The notes under the pieces were generated by a model, which made no database searches, had not been told where the DNA came from, and worked only from the letters and a program-made list of their open reading frames with translations. From Candidatus Kaiserbacteria bacterium RIFCSPHIGHO2_02_FULL_54_11b (GTDB lineage Bacteria; Patescibacteriota; Minisyncoccia; Phycocordibacterales; UBA2100): DNA of 5,109 bases. Both the position numbers and the translations under genes were made by a program. The stretch lies in NCBI GenBank assembly GCA_001781275.1, contig MFLH01000032.1, positions 1 to 5,109 of the forward strand, in the 5' to 3' direction. Positions 1 through 5,109 of this stretch are shown piece by piece. Positions within the stretch are counted from its first letter, which is position 1. Every line of letters begins with the position of its first letter.

Positions 1-610
1 GATCCTTGGCCTTGTCGCGTTTGGATATTTCGTCGGACAGGCGGCCGTTGTCGAGAATCACACCGAGGTCGTTGCAGAATTCCCGGAAGAACTCGAAGTC
101 GTCTTGTGTATAGACGCGGCCGGATTCCGCATATCCGAGCGAGAGCGCGCCCAAGGTCTTGCCCAGCGCGCAAATCGGAATGATCATGAGCGATTTGAGG
201 CCCAAGCGCTGCATCGCCTCGAGGTGCTCGGGGGAGCGTGCGCCTTGCCGTATCGTCTCGTCGGTGACGATTGGTACGAATTGCGCCTCGCCCGTCCTGA
301 TGGCAGTGTAGAGGTCGCTCGAGTTTTTCTCGGTCGTGGGGAAACGTTTTTCGAACTCGAAGAGGTAATTGGTCATCCTTTGGTTTCGATGGATGACCGC
401 GATACGTTCAAGACCGCCATGCTCGTTGAGTACATCAATAGCGCACCAATCCGCGAGCGAGGGCACGGTCAACTTTGCTTTTTCGAGGAGCCATGTGCGG
501 AAATCAACTTTTACCGAAAGAATCTTTGCCGATTCCAACATGAAACGGAGTTTGTCTTCGCGGGATGTGATGCTCGACACATCGGAGACGTCGAGCGGGG
601 CTGTGTTCAC
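1..610 (-). CDS. GAF-domain sensor protein, probable histidine kinase (partial, C-terminus beyond window)
   Basis: The minus-strand frame is open from a GTG at 610 to the left edge, giving 203 complete codons with no stop. Residues about 20-192 look like a GAF domain of the type found in soluble sensor kinases and PP2C-type phosphatases. The opening stretch is RFMLESAKILS, followed by TVPSLADWCAIDVL, then an RTGEAQFVPIVTDE segment, LKSLMIIPICALGKTLGALS, and ESGRVYTQDDFEFFREF. The last visible residues (LSDEISKRDKAKD) look like the linker that normally leads into a HisKA dimerisation helix, so a histidine kinase is the likely identity; the catalytic part is not visible. There is no signal peptide or membrane helix, so the visible part is cytoplasmic. 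An in-frame TAA lies seven codons upstream. GTG 610 is preferred over the internal ATG at 541 because the family-like RED-LRF segment begins before that ATG. There is no Shine-Dalgarno sequence. The gene is divergent from msrAB. The ligand cannot be told. Confidence 0.85.
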   Translation of the reverse strand, partial: MNTAPLDVSDVSSITSREDKLRFMLESAKILSVKVDFRTWLLEKAKLTVPSLADWCAIDVLNEHGGLERIAVIHRNQRMTNYLFEFEKRFPTTEKNSSDLYTAIRTGEAQFVPIVTDETIRQGARSPEHLEAMQRLGLKSLMIIPICALGKTLGALSLGYAESGRVYTQDDFEFFREFCNDLGVILDNGRLSDEISKRDKAKD

Positions 611-627
611 GTATTCATTTGAGTTTT

Positions 628-656
628 ATTATACGTATTGGAACATGAAGATACGA
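628..656 (-). promoter_or_regulatory. Putative promoter of the GAF-domain gene
   Basis: Read on the minus strand, a perfect TATAAT (633-628) lies 17 bp downstream of a weak -35-like TCGTAT (656-651). Transcription would start near 621, leaving about 11 nt before the GTG start at 610. The -10 match is strong and the -35 is poor. This is a pattern match only. Confidence 0.45.
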
Positions 657-722
657 TGAAGATGCGGCGGGAGAGGCGAGGTTTGCGGCAAGAAGAGATG
701 AAATAACCGTCGATATCGTATC
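650..722. repeat. 8-bp inverted repeat spanning the divergent promoter region
   Basis: GATACGAT at 650-657 is the exact reverse complement of ATCGTATC at 715-722. Each copy overlaps or abuts the predicted -35 region of one of the two divergent genes and reads ATCGTATC in that gene's transcription direction. It could be a shared operator pair, but an 8-bp match in a region this size can arise by chance. Confidence 0.3.
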
Positions 723-738
723 AAACCGCTGGTACAAT
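710..738 (+). promoter_or_regulatory. Putative promoter of msrAB giving a leaderless transcript
   Basis: TCGATA (710-715, four of six matches to TTGACA) and TACAAT (733-738, five of six to TATAAT) are separated by exactly 17 bp. Only 6 bp lie between the -10 and the ATG at 745, so transcription would start at or next to the start codon. No Shine-Dalgarno sequence is present upstream. A CGATATCG palindrome (711-718) overlaps the -35. Confidence 0.5.
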
Positions 739-744
739 GACCGT

Positions 745-1863
745 ATGTATACGAAGTGGAACGCACTGGTTGTTCTCGCGCTCGGGGCCCTCGCTGCGGC
801 CGGTTACATTTACTTTTTTCCGATAACGACAATTACGGTGCAGGAGCCGTCGGCAGAGATGACCGCGACGGCGCTTTTTGCAAATGGATGCTTCTGGTGC
901 GCCGAGGCGGATTTTGAAAAACTCGCAGGGGTCGTCAAAGCGGTGTCCGGATATGCCGGTGGCACGGGAGAGAATCCGACGTACGAAAATTATGCGGCAG
1001 GCGGACACCGCGAGGGCGTCGAGGGGACGTACGAGCCGGCGCGCGTCTCCTACGCCGAGCTCGCCGAATACATGATCAAACACGGCGACCCGACCGACAC
1101 CGGAGGCTCTTTCTTTGACCGCGGGCCGGAATATGCTCCGGCACTCTACTATGCAAACGAGCGGGAGGAAAAAGCCGCGCGCGAGGTCATCCGCTTGGTG
1201 GATGCTGCGAAGATCTTCGAGAAGCCACTGCCGCTCGCTGTCTTGCCGCGCCCTCTATTTTGGCCGGCCGAGGAATATCATCAGGATTACTACAAGAAAA
1301 ATCCTCTCCGCTACGCGTACTACCGCAATGGCTCCGAACGCGATGCATTTATCAAGAAACACTGGGGCGAAGATACGGCGCCCAGCCTCACGCGCAAAGA
1401 AGCGGGTAAAAAGTCGTGGCGCGAATTTACCAAACCGTCCGAAAAAGACCTGCGCGATCTTCTGACGCCGTTGCAGTATGAGGTGACCCAACATGAAGCG
1501 ACCGAGGAGCCTTTCAACAACGAGTACGACACCAACAAAGCCGAGGGCATCTACGTCGACATCGTCTCCGGCGAACCGCTCTTTGATTCGATACACAAAT
1601 ACGATTCGGGCACGGGCTGGCCTTCATTTACCCAGCCGCTCGCGCCGGAAAATATCGTCCTCAAAGAAGACAACTACCTCGTCTACTCGCGCACCGAGGT
1701 ACGCTCGCGCTACGCCGATTCGCACCTCGGACACGTATTCAACGACGGACCAGCCGAGAGCGGGGGATTGCGCTACTGCATGAATTCGGCCGCGCTCCGT
1801 TTTATACCGAAAGAAAAACTTGCCGCGGAAGGATACGAAGAATACCTTGCATTATTCGATTAA
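745..1863 (+). CDS. msrAB: Membrane-anchored bifunctional methionine sulfoxide reductase MsrA-MsrB
   Basis: This 372-residue fusion reduces both methionine S-sulfoxide (MsrA part) and R-sulfoxide (MsrB part) in proteins. Residues about 7-26 form one hydrophobic helix after a short positive N-terminus. It is a signal anchor that should place both domains outside the cytoplasm. MsrA spans about 42-205: GCFWC with catalytic Cys49, then Tyr80, Glu90, Asp125 and Tyr130 at the usual active-site positions, and a late AEEYHQDYY motif. MsrB spans about 232-365: a [13 protein letters not shown] start, SGTGWPSF with Trp292, a [12 protein letters not shown] block with His330, and RYCMNSAAL with catalytic Cys345 and Asn347. 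Only three cysteines exist (49, 52, 345). The two zinc-binding CxxC pairs of E. coli-type MsrB are replaced, and Thr290 sits where many MsrBs have the recycling cysteine, 55 residues before the catalytic one. Cys52 could resolve the MsrA disulfide. No thioredoxin domain is fused, unlike Neisseria PilB. It is probably cotranscribed with the next gene. Confidence 0.95.
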   Translation: MYTKWNALVVLALGALAAAGYIYFFPITTITVQEPSAEMTATALFANGCFWCAEADFEKLAGVVKAVSGYAGGTGENPTYENYAAGGHREGVEGTYEPARVSYAELAEYMIKHGDPTDTGGSFFDRGPEYAPALYYANEREEKAAREVIRLVDAAKIFEKPLPLAVLPRPLFWPAEEYHQDYYKKNPLRYAYYRNGSERDAFIKKHWGEDTAPSLTRKEAGKKSWREFTKPSEKDLRDLLTPLQYEVTQHEATEEPFNNEYDTNKAEGIYVDIVSGEPLFDSIHKYDSGTGWPSFTQPLAPENIVLKEDNYLVYSRTEVRSRYADSHLGHVFNDGPAESGGLRYCMNSAALRFIPKEKLAAEGYEEYLALFD

Positions 1864-1872
1864 TCATTCTTT

Positions 1873-2238
1873 ATGTTCAAAGACGTTCTCAAACTTTCCT
1901 CAATACCGGTCGTGATTGCGTCGCTTTGCTGCTTGAGCCCCATCGTGATTGTGCTCGCGGGCCTGGGCTCGGTCGCGTTTGCATCCAGCTTGGCCGACAC
2001 GCTTTACGGCGATTACAAATGGCTTTTCCGGCTCGCGGGCCTCGCCCTCCTTGCTGTCGCTATCGTGGTCTACCTGCGCCGCACCAAAGGCATTTGCACG
2101 ATAGACGAGGCCAAACGCCGGCGCAACGAGATATTCAATATCGTGGCACTTTCGCTTGCTGCGGCCATTGCCGGCTACTTCTTTTTCCTCTATATCGTCG
2201 TCCACTACGCGGGGGTCTTCTTGGGTCTGTGGAGCTAG
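1873..2238 (+). CDS. MerT-like small membrane protein with three helices
   Basis: This 121-residue protein has three predicted membrane helices at about 10-38, 50-68 and 87-117. The first contains a paired Cys19-Cys20 in the context SLCCLSP, followed by a Gly-rich IVLAGLGS stretch. The loop after helix 2 holds a single Cys75 (KGICTIDEA), followed by the basic segment KRRR. Length, topology and the CC pair resemble the mercuric ion transporter MerT, which has a vicinal cysteine pair in helix 1 and cysteines in the loop between helices 2 and 3; only one loop cysteine is present here. No MerP, MerA or MerR is in the window, so mercury transport is not supported by context. The ATG lies 9 bp after the msrAB stop with no Shine-Dalgarno sequence, which indicates one operon. 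A role in handling metal ions or thiols at the membrane is plausible. A link to MsrAB is inference only. Confidence 0.75.
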   Translation: MFKDVLKLSSIPVVIASLCCLSPIVIVLAGLGSVAFASSLADTLYGDYKWLFRLAGLALLAVAIVVYLRRTKGICTIDEAKRRRNEIFNIVALSLAAAIAGYFFFLYIVVHYAGVFLGLWS

Positions 2239-2254
2239 ACTGATTAGATAGAGC

Positions 2255-2283
2255 TCGCCACCCTGCCGTCTCACGGGTATACT
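2255..2283 (+). promoter_or_regulatory. Putative promoter of the AI-2E family gene with a dyad over the -10
   Basis: TCGCCA (2255-2260, four of six to TTGACA) and TATACT (2278-2283, five of six) have a 17-bp spacer. The expected start near 2290 leaves a leader of about 8 nt before ATG 2298. ACGGG (2273-2277) and CCCGT (2285-2289) form a 5-bp inverted repeat flanking the -10. There is no Shine-Dalgarno sequence. Confidence 0.4.
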
Positions 2284-2297
2284 CCCCGTATTCCCCT

Positions 2298-3353
2298 ATG
2301 AACAACGAGAGGCTCAGGCCGTATTTCCTCATGATTCTCCTTCTCGGGGCGATGGTCCTTACCGCCCTGATATTTGCCCCATTCCTCAAACCGCTCGCCC
2401 TTGCCGCTGTATTTGCCGTCGTACTCCAAGGGCTGTATAGAAAAATCTCCACCATGCTCGGCGGGTGGCCGAGCATCGCGGCCCTCCTCACCGTCGTGAT
2501 AAGCGTCTTCCTCATCCTCCTTCCGCTCTCCCTTATCGGGGTACTTGTCGGAAACGAAGCGCGTGAGCTCTACTTTTCGCTTGAAGAAGGGGGTGGGCGA
2601 AGCACGATTGCGGAATTGTTCCTGCGGGTCGACAAGACGTTTGGCGGCATCATTCCCGGACTCGGAGAATTCTCCCGCGACATCTCCATGAATGTCGATA
2701 TGTACACAAAAGAGGCTTTGCGGTGGATTACCGCGCACTCCGGAGCGATTTTCTCGAGTTTCTCCTCGCTCCTCCTCGCGCTCCTTATTTTCTTTATCGC
2801 ACTCTATTACCTCTTGCGCGATGGGAAGCGCGTGCGGGAGGTCCTCATCGACCTCTCGCCCTTGAGCGACAGGGATGACGAGGGGGTCTTCGACCGACTC
2901 GAGCTTGCGGTCAATTCCGTCATCAAGGGGAGTCTCGTGATCGCGCTCGTGCAGGGCGTGCTCACCATGATCGGCTTCACGATCTTCGGAGTGCCCAATG
3001 CGATCCTCTGGGGGACGGTCTCGGCAGTCGCAGCCCTCATCCCCGGCATTGGGACGGCGCTCGTCTTTATTCCGGCCGTTGCGCTCCTCTTTTTCGTCGG
3101 CGCGATCCCGCAGGCCCTCGGGCTTCTCGCATGGGGTTCTCTTGCGGTCGGGCTCGTCGACAACTTCCTCGGCCCCAGACTGATTGGAAGCGGGACGCAC
3201 CTCCACCCGCTCCTCATCCTTCTTTCGGTCCTCGGCGGCATCATGTTCTTCGGCCCGATCGGAATATTTTTGGGGCCGCTGTCACTCAGCCTGCTTTTCG
3301 CTCTTCTCTCGATTTACGTCGGCACCTCAAAGCAAGGCCCGGCAAAGGTTTAA
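2298..3353 (+). CDS. AI-2E/PerM family membrane transporter
   Basis: This 351-residue protein has the typical length and layout of the AI-2E transporter (PerM/YdiK/TqsA) family. Hydrophobic segments lie at about 8-30, 32-47, 58-85, 148-174, 208-232, 235-266, 270-290 and 303-340. A soluble stretch at about 86-147 separates the N-terminal helices from the rest. The C-terminal half carries the family's best-preserved block: FGVPNAILWG (230-239), ALIPGIGT (246-253), a VDNFLGPRLIG segment (287-297) and the closing FFGPIGIFLGP (317-327). Family members export varied solutes. Autoinducer-2 transport was shown for only a few, and others act in ion or antiporter roles, so the substrate here is unknown. 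No luxS is in view. The gene follows the MerT-like gene by 59 bp and has its own predicted promoter, so it may be a separate transcription unit. ATG 2298 is chosen because the first helix starts right after it. No Shine-Dalgarno sequence is seen. Confidence 0.88.
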   Translation: MNNERLRPYFLMILLLGAMVLTALIFAPFLKPLALAAVFAVVLQGLYRKISTMLGGWPSIAALLTVVISVFLILLPLSLIGVLVGNEARELYFSLEEGGGRSTIAELFLRVDKTFGGIIPGLGEFSRDISMNVDMYTKEALRWITAHSGAIFSSFSSLLLALLIFFIALYYLLRDGKRVREVLIDLSPLSDRDDEGVFDRLELAVNSVIKGSLVIALVQGVLTMIGFTIFGVPNAILWGTVSAVAALIPGIGTALVFIPAVALLFFVGAIPQALGLLAWGSLAVGLVDNFLGPRLIGSGTHLHPLLILLSVLGGIMFFGPIGIFLGPLSLSLLFALLSIYVGTSKQGPAKV

Positions 3354-3359
3354 AGCAGG

Positions 3360-3388
3360 ATGGCACAGAATTATGCGGGGTGTATAGT
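3360..3388 (+). promoter_or_regulatory. Putative promoter of the beta-helix protein gene
   Basis: ATGGCA (3360-3365, four of six to TTGACA) and TATAGT (3383-3388, five of six to TATAAT) have a 17-bp spacer. Only 8 bp separate the -10 from ATG 3397, so the transcript would be leaderless or nearly so. A GGGG run (3389-3392) could act as a weak ribosome site if transcription starts earlier. Confidence 0.42.
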
Positions 3389-3396
3389 GGGGACAT

Positions 3397-4542
3397 ATGA
3401 AAAAATCTCTCGTTATTTCGGGGGCTACCTTACTCGTCGGTGCGCTTATCATTCCGGTTGTAATCTCTGCGCTTGAAGTGCGCTTCGGCGAGTCGCCGTC
3501 GTTCTCTTCATCAGAGGCGGTCAGGGATGACCTGTATCTCGTGGGAGGAAACATCACTAGCTCCGGAAATGTCGGTGGCGATCTCGTGATTGGTGGCGGC
3601 AACGTCATCGTCAACGGCGTAGTATCGCAAGACCTTGCGATCGGGGGAGGCTCGATTACCGTTGTTGCGGATATTGGCGATGACGTACGGATCGGCGGCG
3701 GCACTATCGTCGTGAGCGGCAAGATTGGGGGCGATCTGGTCGTAGGCGGCGGACAGACGACTATTTCAGGAGCCGGCATCGGCGGCGACATACTTTGGGG
3801 CGGTGGCATGCTCCAGGTAGACGCGCCGGTCGGCGGCAATCTCCAGCTCGGGGGCGGCGAAGTCGTCATCAACGCGCCCGTCCGCGGCAACGTGCAATTC
3901 AAAGGCACCAAACTCACGATCGGCAAAAATGCCGTCATCACCGGCAACCTCGAGTATTCGGCAAAAGCGGAGGCGACGATGGAAGAGGGCGCGGTTGTGA
4001 GAGGTACGACCACCTACACGCCGCAACCGGATCGCACGTCTGGATTTTCCATGAAAGCTTTGTTCGCGGTCCTCTCGGTGCTTTTCCTCGGCAAATTCCT
4101 CGCGTCGCTCGTCTTTGCCTTGGCACTCGGCCTCATCTTCCACCGCTACACAATAGAACTCGTAACCAGTGCTATGGAGCAGCCACTCTTGGAAATGGGG
4201 CGCGGCCTTATCGTACTCATCGTGCTGCCCATCGCATCCATCCTCTTCCTCGTCACACTCATCGGCTTTATCTTCGGCATCCTCGGCCTGATCAGTTTTG
4301 TCGCTTCTCTTATCTTTGCGTGCGCCTTTGCGGCGATCATCGCAGGGAGCGTGGTATACAAATGGTTCTCCAAATCGGCCGACTATGAGGTCACGTGGAA
4401 GACAATAACGCTCGGCGTCGCCCTCTACACGCTTCTCGGACTCATTCCGATCGTCGGCGGCATCGCGAGCTTCATCCTCATGCTCCTTGCGCTCGGCACG
4501 CTCATCAAGATCAAGTGGCAGATGGTGCAGGAGTGGCGTTGA
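3397..4542 (+). CDS. Exported bactofilin-like beta-helix protein with C-terminal membrane domain
   Basis: This 381-residue protein has three parts. Residues 1-25 (MKKSLVISGATLLVG and on) form a signal peptide or signal anchor. Residues about 45-200 are a run of nine short repeats with the core D-L-x-hydrophobic-GGG, beginning at 45, 62, 79, 96, 113, 131, 148, 165 and 184. The period is 17 residues with slips to 18 and 19. Such glycine-rich turns with alternating hydrophobics indicate a right-handed beta-helix like that of polymer-forming bactofilins. Residues about 218-370 are strongly hydrophobic, with blocks at 218-248, 270-320 (two helices) and 335-370, giving at least four membrane helices. 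The short C-terminal tail is basic. Known bactofilins are cytoplasmic and usually lack such a domain, so the signal peptide and membrane part set this one apart. The beta-helix would lie outside the cell membrane and might assemble into a surface or periplasmic scaffold. A secreted M23 peptidase follows 86 bp downstream. The exact family name was not recognised. Confidence 0.8.
   Translation: MKKSLVISGATLLVGALIIPVVISALEVRFGESPSFSSSEAVRDDLYLVGGNITSSGNVGGDLVIGGGNVIVNGVVSQDLAIGGGSITVVADIGDDVRIGGGTIVVSGKIGGDLVVGGGQTTISGAGIGGDILWGGGMLQVDAPVGGNLQLGGGEVVINAPVRGNVQFKGTKLTIGKNAVITGNLEYSAKAEATMEEGAVVRGTTTYTPQPDRTSGFSMKALFAVLSVLFLGKFLASLVFALALGLIFHRYTIELVTSAMEQPLLEMGRGLIVLIVLPIASILFLVTLIGFIFGILGLISFVASLIFACAFAAIIAGSVVYKWFSKSADYEVTWKTITLGVALYTLLGLIPIVGGIASFILMLLALGTLIKIKWQMVQEWR
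3529..3996 (+). repeat. Imperfect 51-bp coding repeats of the beta-helix
   Basis: Nine degenerate units, mostly 51 bp (17 codons), encode the successive coils of the beta-helix protein at residues 45-200. Glycine codons in the GGG turn (mainly GGC and GGA) recur in register. Similarity is clear at protein level and weak at DNA level, which fits an old repeat and not a recent expansion. The last two units lose the GGG turn. Confidence 0.75.
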
Positions 4543-4562
4543 TCTCACGTTGTCGCGAATCG

Positions 4563-4581
4563 CCGGCTTTCATGAAGTCGG
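4563..4581 (+). other. Stem-loop between the beta-helix and M23 peptidase genes
   Basis: CCGGCTT (4563-4569) pairs with AAGTCGG (4575-4581) across a 5-nt TCATG loop, with one G-T wobble. It lies 20 bp after the upstream stop codon. No run of T follows, so it is not a standard intrinsic terminator. It could be a weak terminator, an RNA-stability element, or chance. Confidence 0.35.
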
Positions 4582-4611
4582 AGTGAAAGAGTACGAGGCG
4601 CTCGCCGTCTT

Positions 4612-4616
4612 AGGAG
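4612..4616 (+). promoter_or_regulatory. AGGAG Shine-Dalgarno-like site before the M23 peptidase gene
   Basis: AGGAG lies 12 nt before ATG 4629, which is long, and 4 nt before an out-of-frame ATG at 4621 whose frame stops after 15 codons. It is the only good Shine-Dalgarno match at any start in the window. The overlapping TAAGAT (4617-4622) is a -10-like alternative that would give a leaderless start at 4629, but it has no recognisable -35. Confidence 0.35.
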
Positions 4617-4628
4617 TAAGATGAAAAT

Positions 4629-5109
4629 ATGTCGCGCGTTACGGCTGCTTTTATCATGTCTGCGCTAGCGTTCACGCCTTTCTTTGCAGCGGCGCAGGCT
4701 ACGAGTACGCGCGACTCGGATAGTTCGAGATACGGAAGTTGGCGTCGCCAATCGGAGGAGTTGCAACAAAAAATCGCCGCGCTTGGCAGTGTAGTCGAAG
4801 CAAACATCGCGATGCCGATCCTCTTCGGCCCTGTCAACAATCTCAATAATTTTGGTGAATTGCGTGTAAGCGGCCGCACCCACGAAGGGGAAGACATTAT
4901 GGCTCCCAAGGGCACGCCTATCGTTAGCCCGACTGCTGCTGTTGTCACTCGTGTAGATTATGGCGCGGGTGAGGGCAACGCTGTCTATACCGCCAATTCG
5001 GGAGGTGAGCGCTTTATCTATTACCACCTCGATCGTGTCGGGGAAGGTGTCGTCGAGGGGCTTGTACTTGCGCGCGGAGATCTCATTGGCTACGTCGGCA
5101 ACACAGGAG
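4629..5109 (+). CDS. Secreted M23 (LytM-type) peptidase (partial, C-terminus beyond window)
   Basis: The frame is open from ATG 4629 to the right edge, giving 160 complete codons. Residues 1-24 form a signal peptide with a likely cut after AQA, so the enzyme is exported. A short polar, partly helical stretch (about 25-60) precedes a LytM domain. The domain shows His85-x3-Asp89 (RTHEGEDI), two of the three usual zinc ligands, then the APKGTPIVSP strand, YYHLD with catalytic-type His133, and a closing GDLIGYVGNTG at the edge. The final HxH motif, which holds the third zinc ligand, would lie just past the window, so catalytic competence cannot be confirmed. M23 enzymes cut peptidoglycan cross-links or stem peptides. 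An in-frame TAA at 4617-4619 limits the start. The gene follows the bactofilin-like gene, recalling bactofilin/M23 pairs in other bacteria. Confidence 0.88.
   Translation, partial: MSRVTAAFIMSALAFTPFFAAAQATSTRDSDSSRYGSWRRQSEELQQKIAALGSVVEANIAMPILFGPVNNLNNFGELRVSGRTHEGEDIMAPKGTPIVSPTAAVVTRVDYGAGEGNAVYTANSGGERFIYYHLDRVGEGVVEGLVLARGDLIGYVGNTG

Noticed and set aside
104..622. 172-codon open frame on the plus strand.
   Set aside because: Its translation resembles no family, while the opposite strand encodes a clear GAF domain through the same bases.
1873..2238. Part of a mercury resistance operon.
   Set aside because: Only a MerT-like topology is present. MerP, MerA and MerR are absent, the second loop cysteine of MerT is missing, and the neighbour is msrAB.
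2271..3206. 311-codon open frame on the minus strand within the AI-2E family gene.
   Set aside because: The product is a highly charged, low-complexity sequence typical of an antisense reading of a GC-rich membrane protein gene; the plus strand has family motifs.
2298..3353. Evidence for autoinducer-2 quorum sensing.
   Set aside because: The family name reflects only a few members. No luxS or lsr gene is in view, so signalling cannot be claimed.
3529..3996. CRISPR or recent microsatellite-type tandem array.
   Set aside because: The units are contiguous coding repeats with a protein-level 17-residue period and divergent DNA, without spacers.
3766..4548. 260-codon open frame on the minus strand within the beta-helix protein gene.
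   Set aside because: It is antisense to a convincing membrane and repeat protein and is rich in Asp, Glu and Arg, as expected from the complement of hydrophobic codons.
4621..4668. Short peptide starting at ATG 4621, well spaced from AGGAG.
   Set aside because: The frame ends after 15 codons, whereas ATG 4629 opens a signal peptide followed by an M23 domain.

Overview
The window most resembles a genome fragment from an uncultivated bacterium of the Candidate Phyla Radiation, possibly Parcubacteria. This placement is an inference. It rests on compact gene spacing, moderately GC-rich DNA, AT-rich -10-like hexamers placed almost directly before start codons with little or no Shine-Dalgarno sequence, and the gene repertoire. 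No marker gene is present to fix the taxonomy.

Layout. Bases 1-610 (minus strand) hold the N-terminal part of a GAF-domain signalling protein that runs off the left edge; it is probably a sensor histidine kinase. A 134-bp divergent promoter region (611-744) separates it from a plus-strand series. That series is: a membrane-anchored MsrA-MsrB fusion methionine sulfoxide reductase (745-1863); a small three-helix MerT-like membrane protein only 9 bp downstream (1873-2238); an AI-2E/PerM family membrane protein (2298-3353); an exported bactofilin-like beta-helix protein with a multi-helix membrane domain (3397-4542); and a secreted M23 (LytM-type) peptidase cut by the right edge (4629-5109). The first and last genes are partial and each lacks its C-terminus here.

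How the genes may work together. Most products act in or outside the membrane, so the theme is envelope maintenance. MsrAB would repair oxidised methionine in envelope proteins. It has only three cysteines and lacks the usual MsrB recycling and zinc cysteines. The adjacent MerT-like protein, with a Cys-Cys pair in a membrane helix, is therefore a speculative candidate for its thiol supply or for another linked task. The beta-helix protein followed by an M23 peptidase recalls bactofilin/M23 pairs that control cell-wall shape in other bacteria, but here the beta-helix appears to be exported.

No RNA genes, insertion sequences, CRISPR arrays or clear intrinsic terminators were seen. Non-coding stretches are all under 140 bp.
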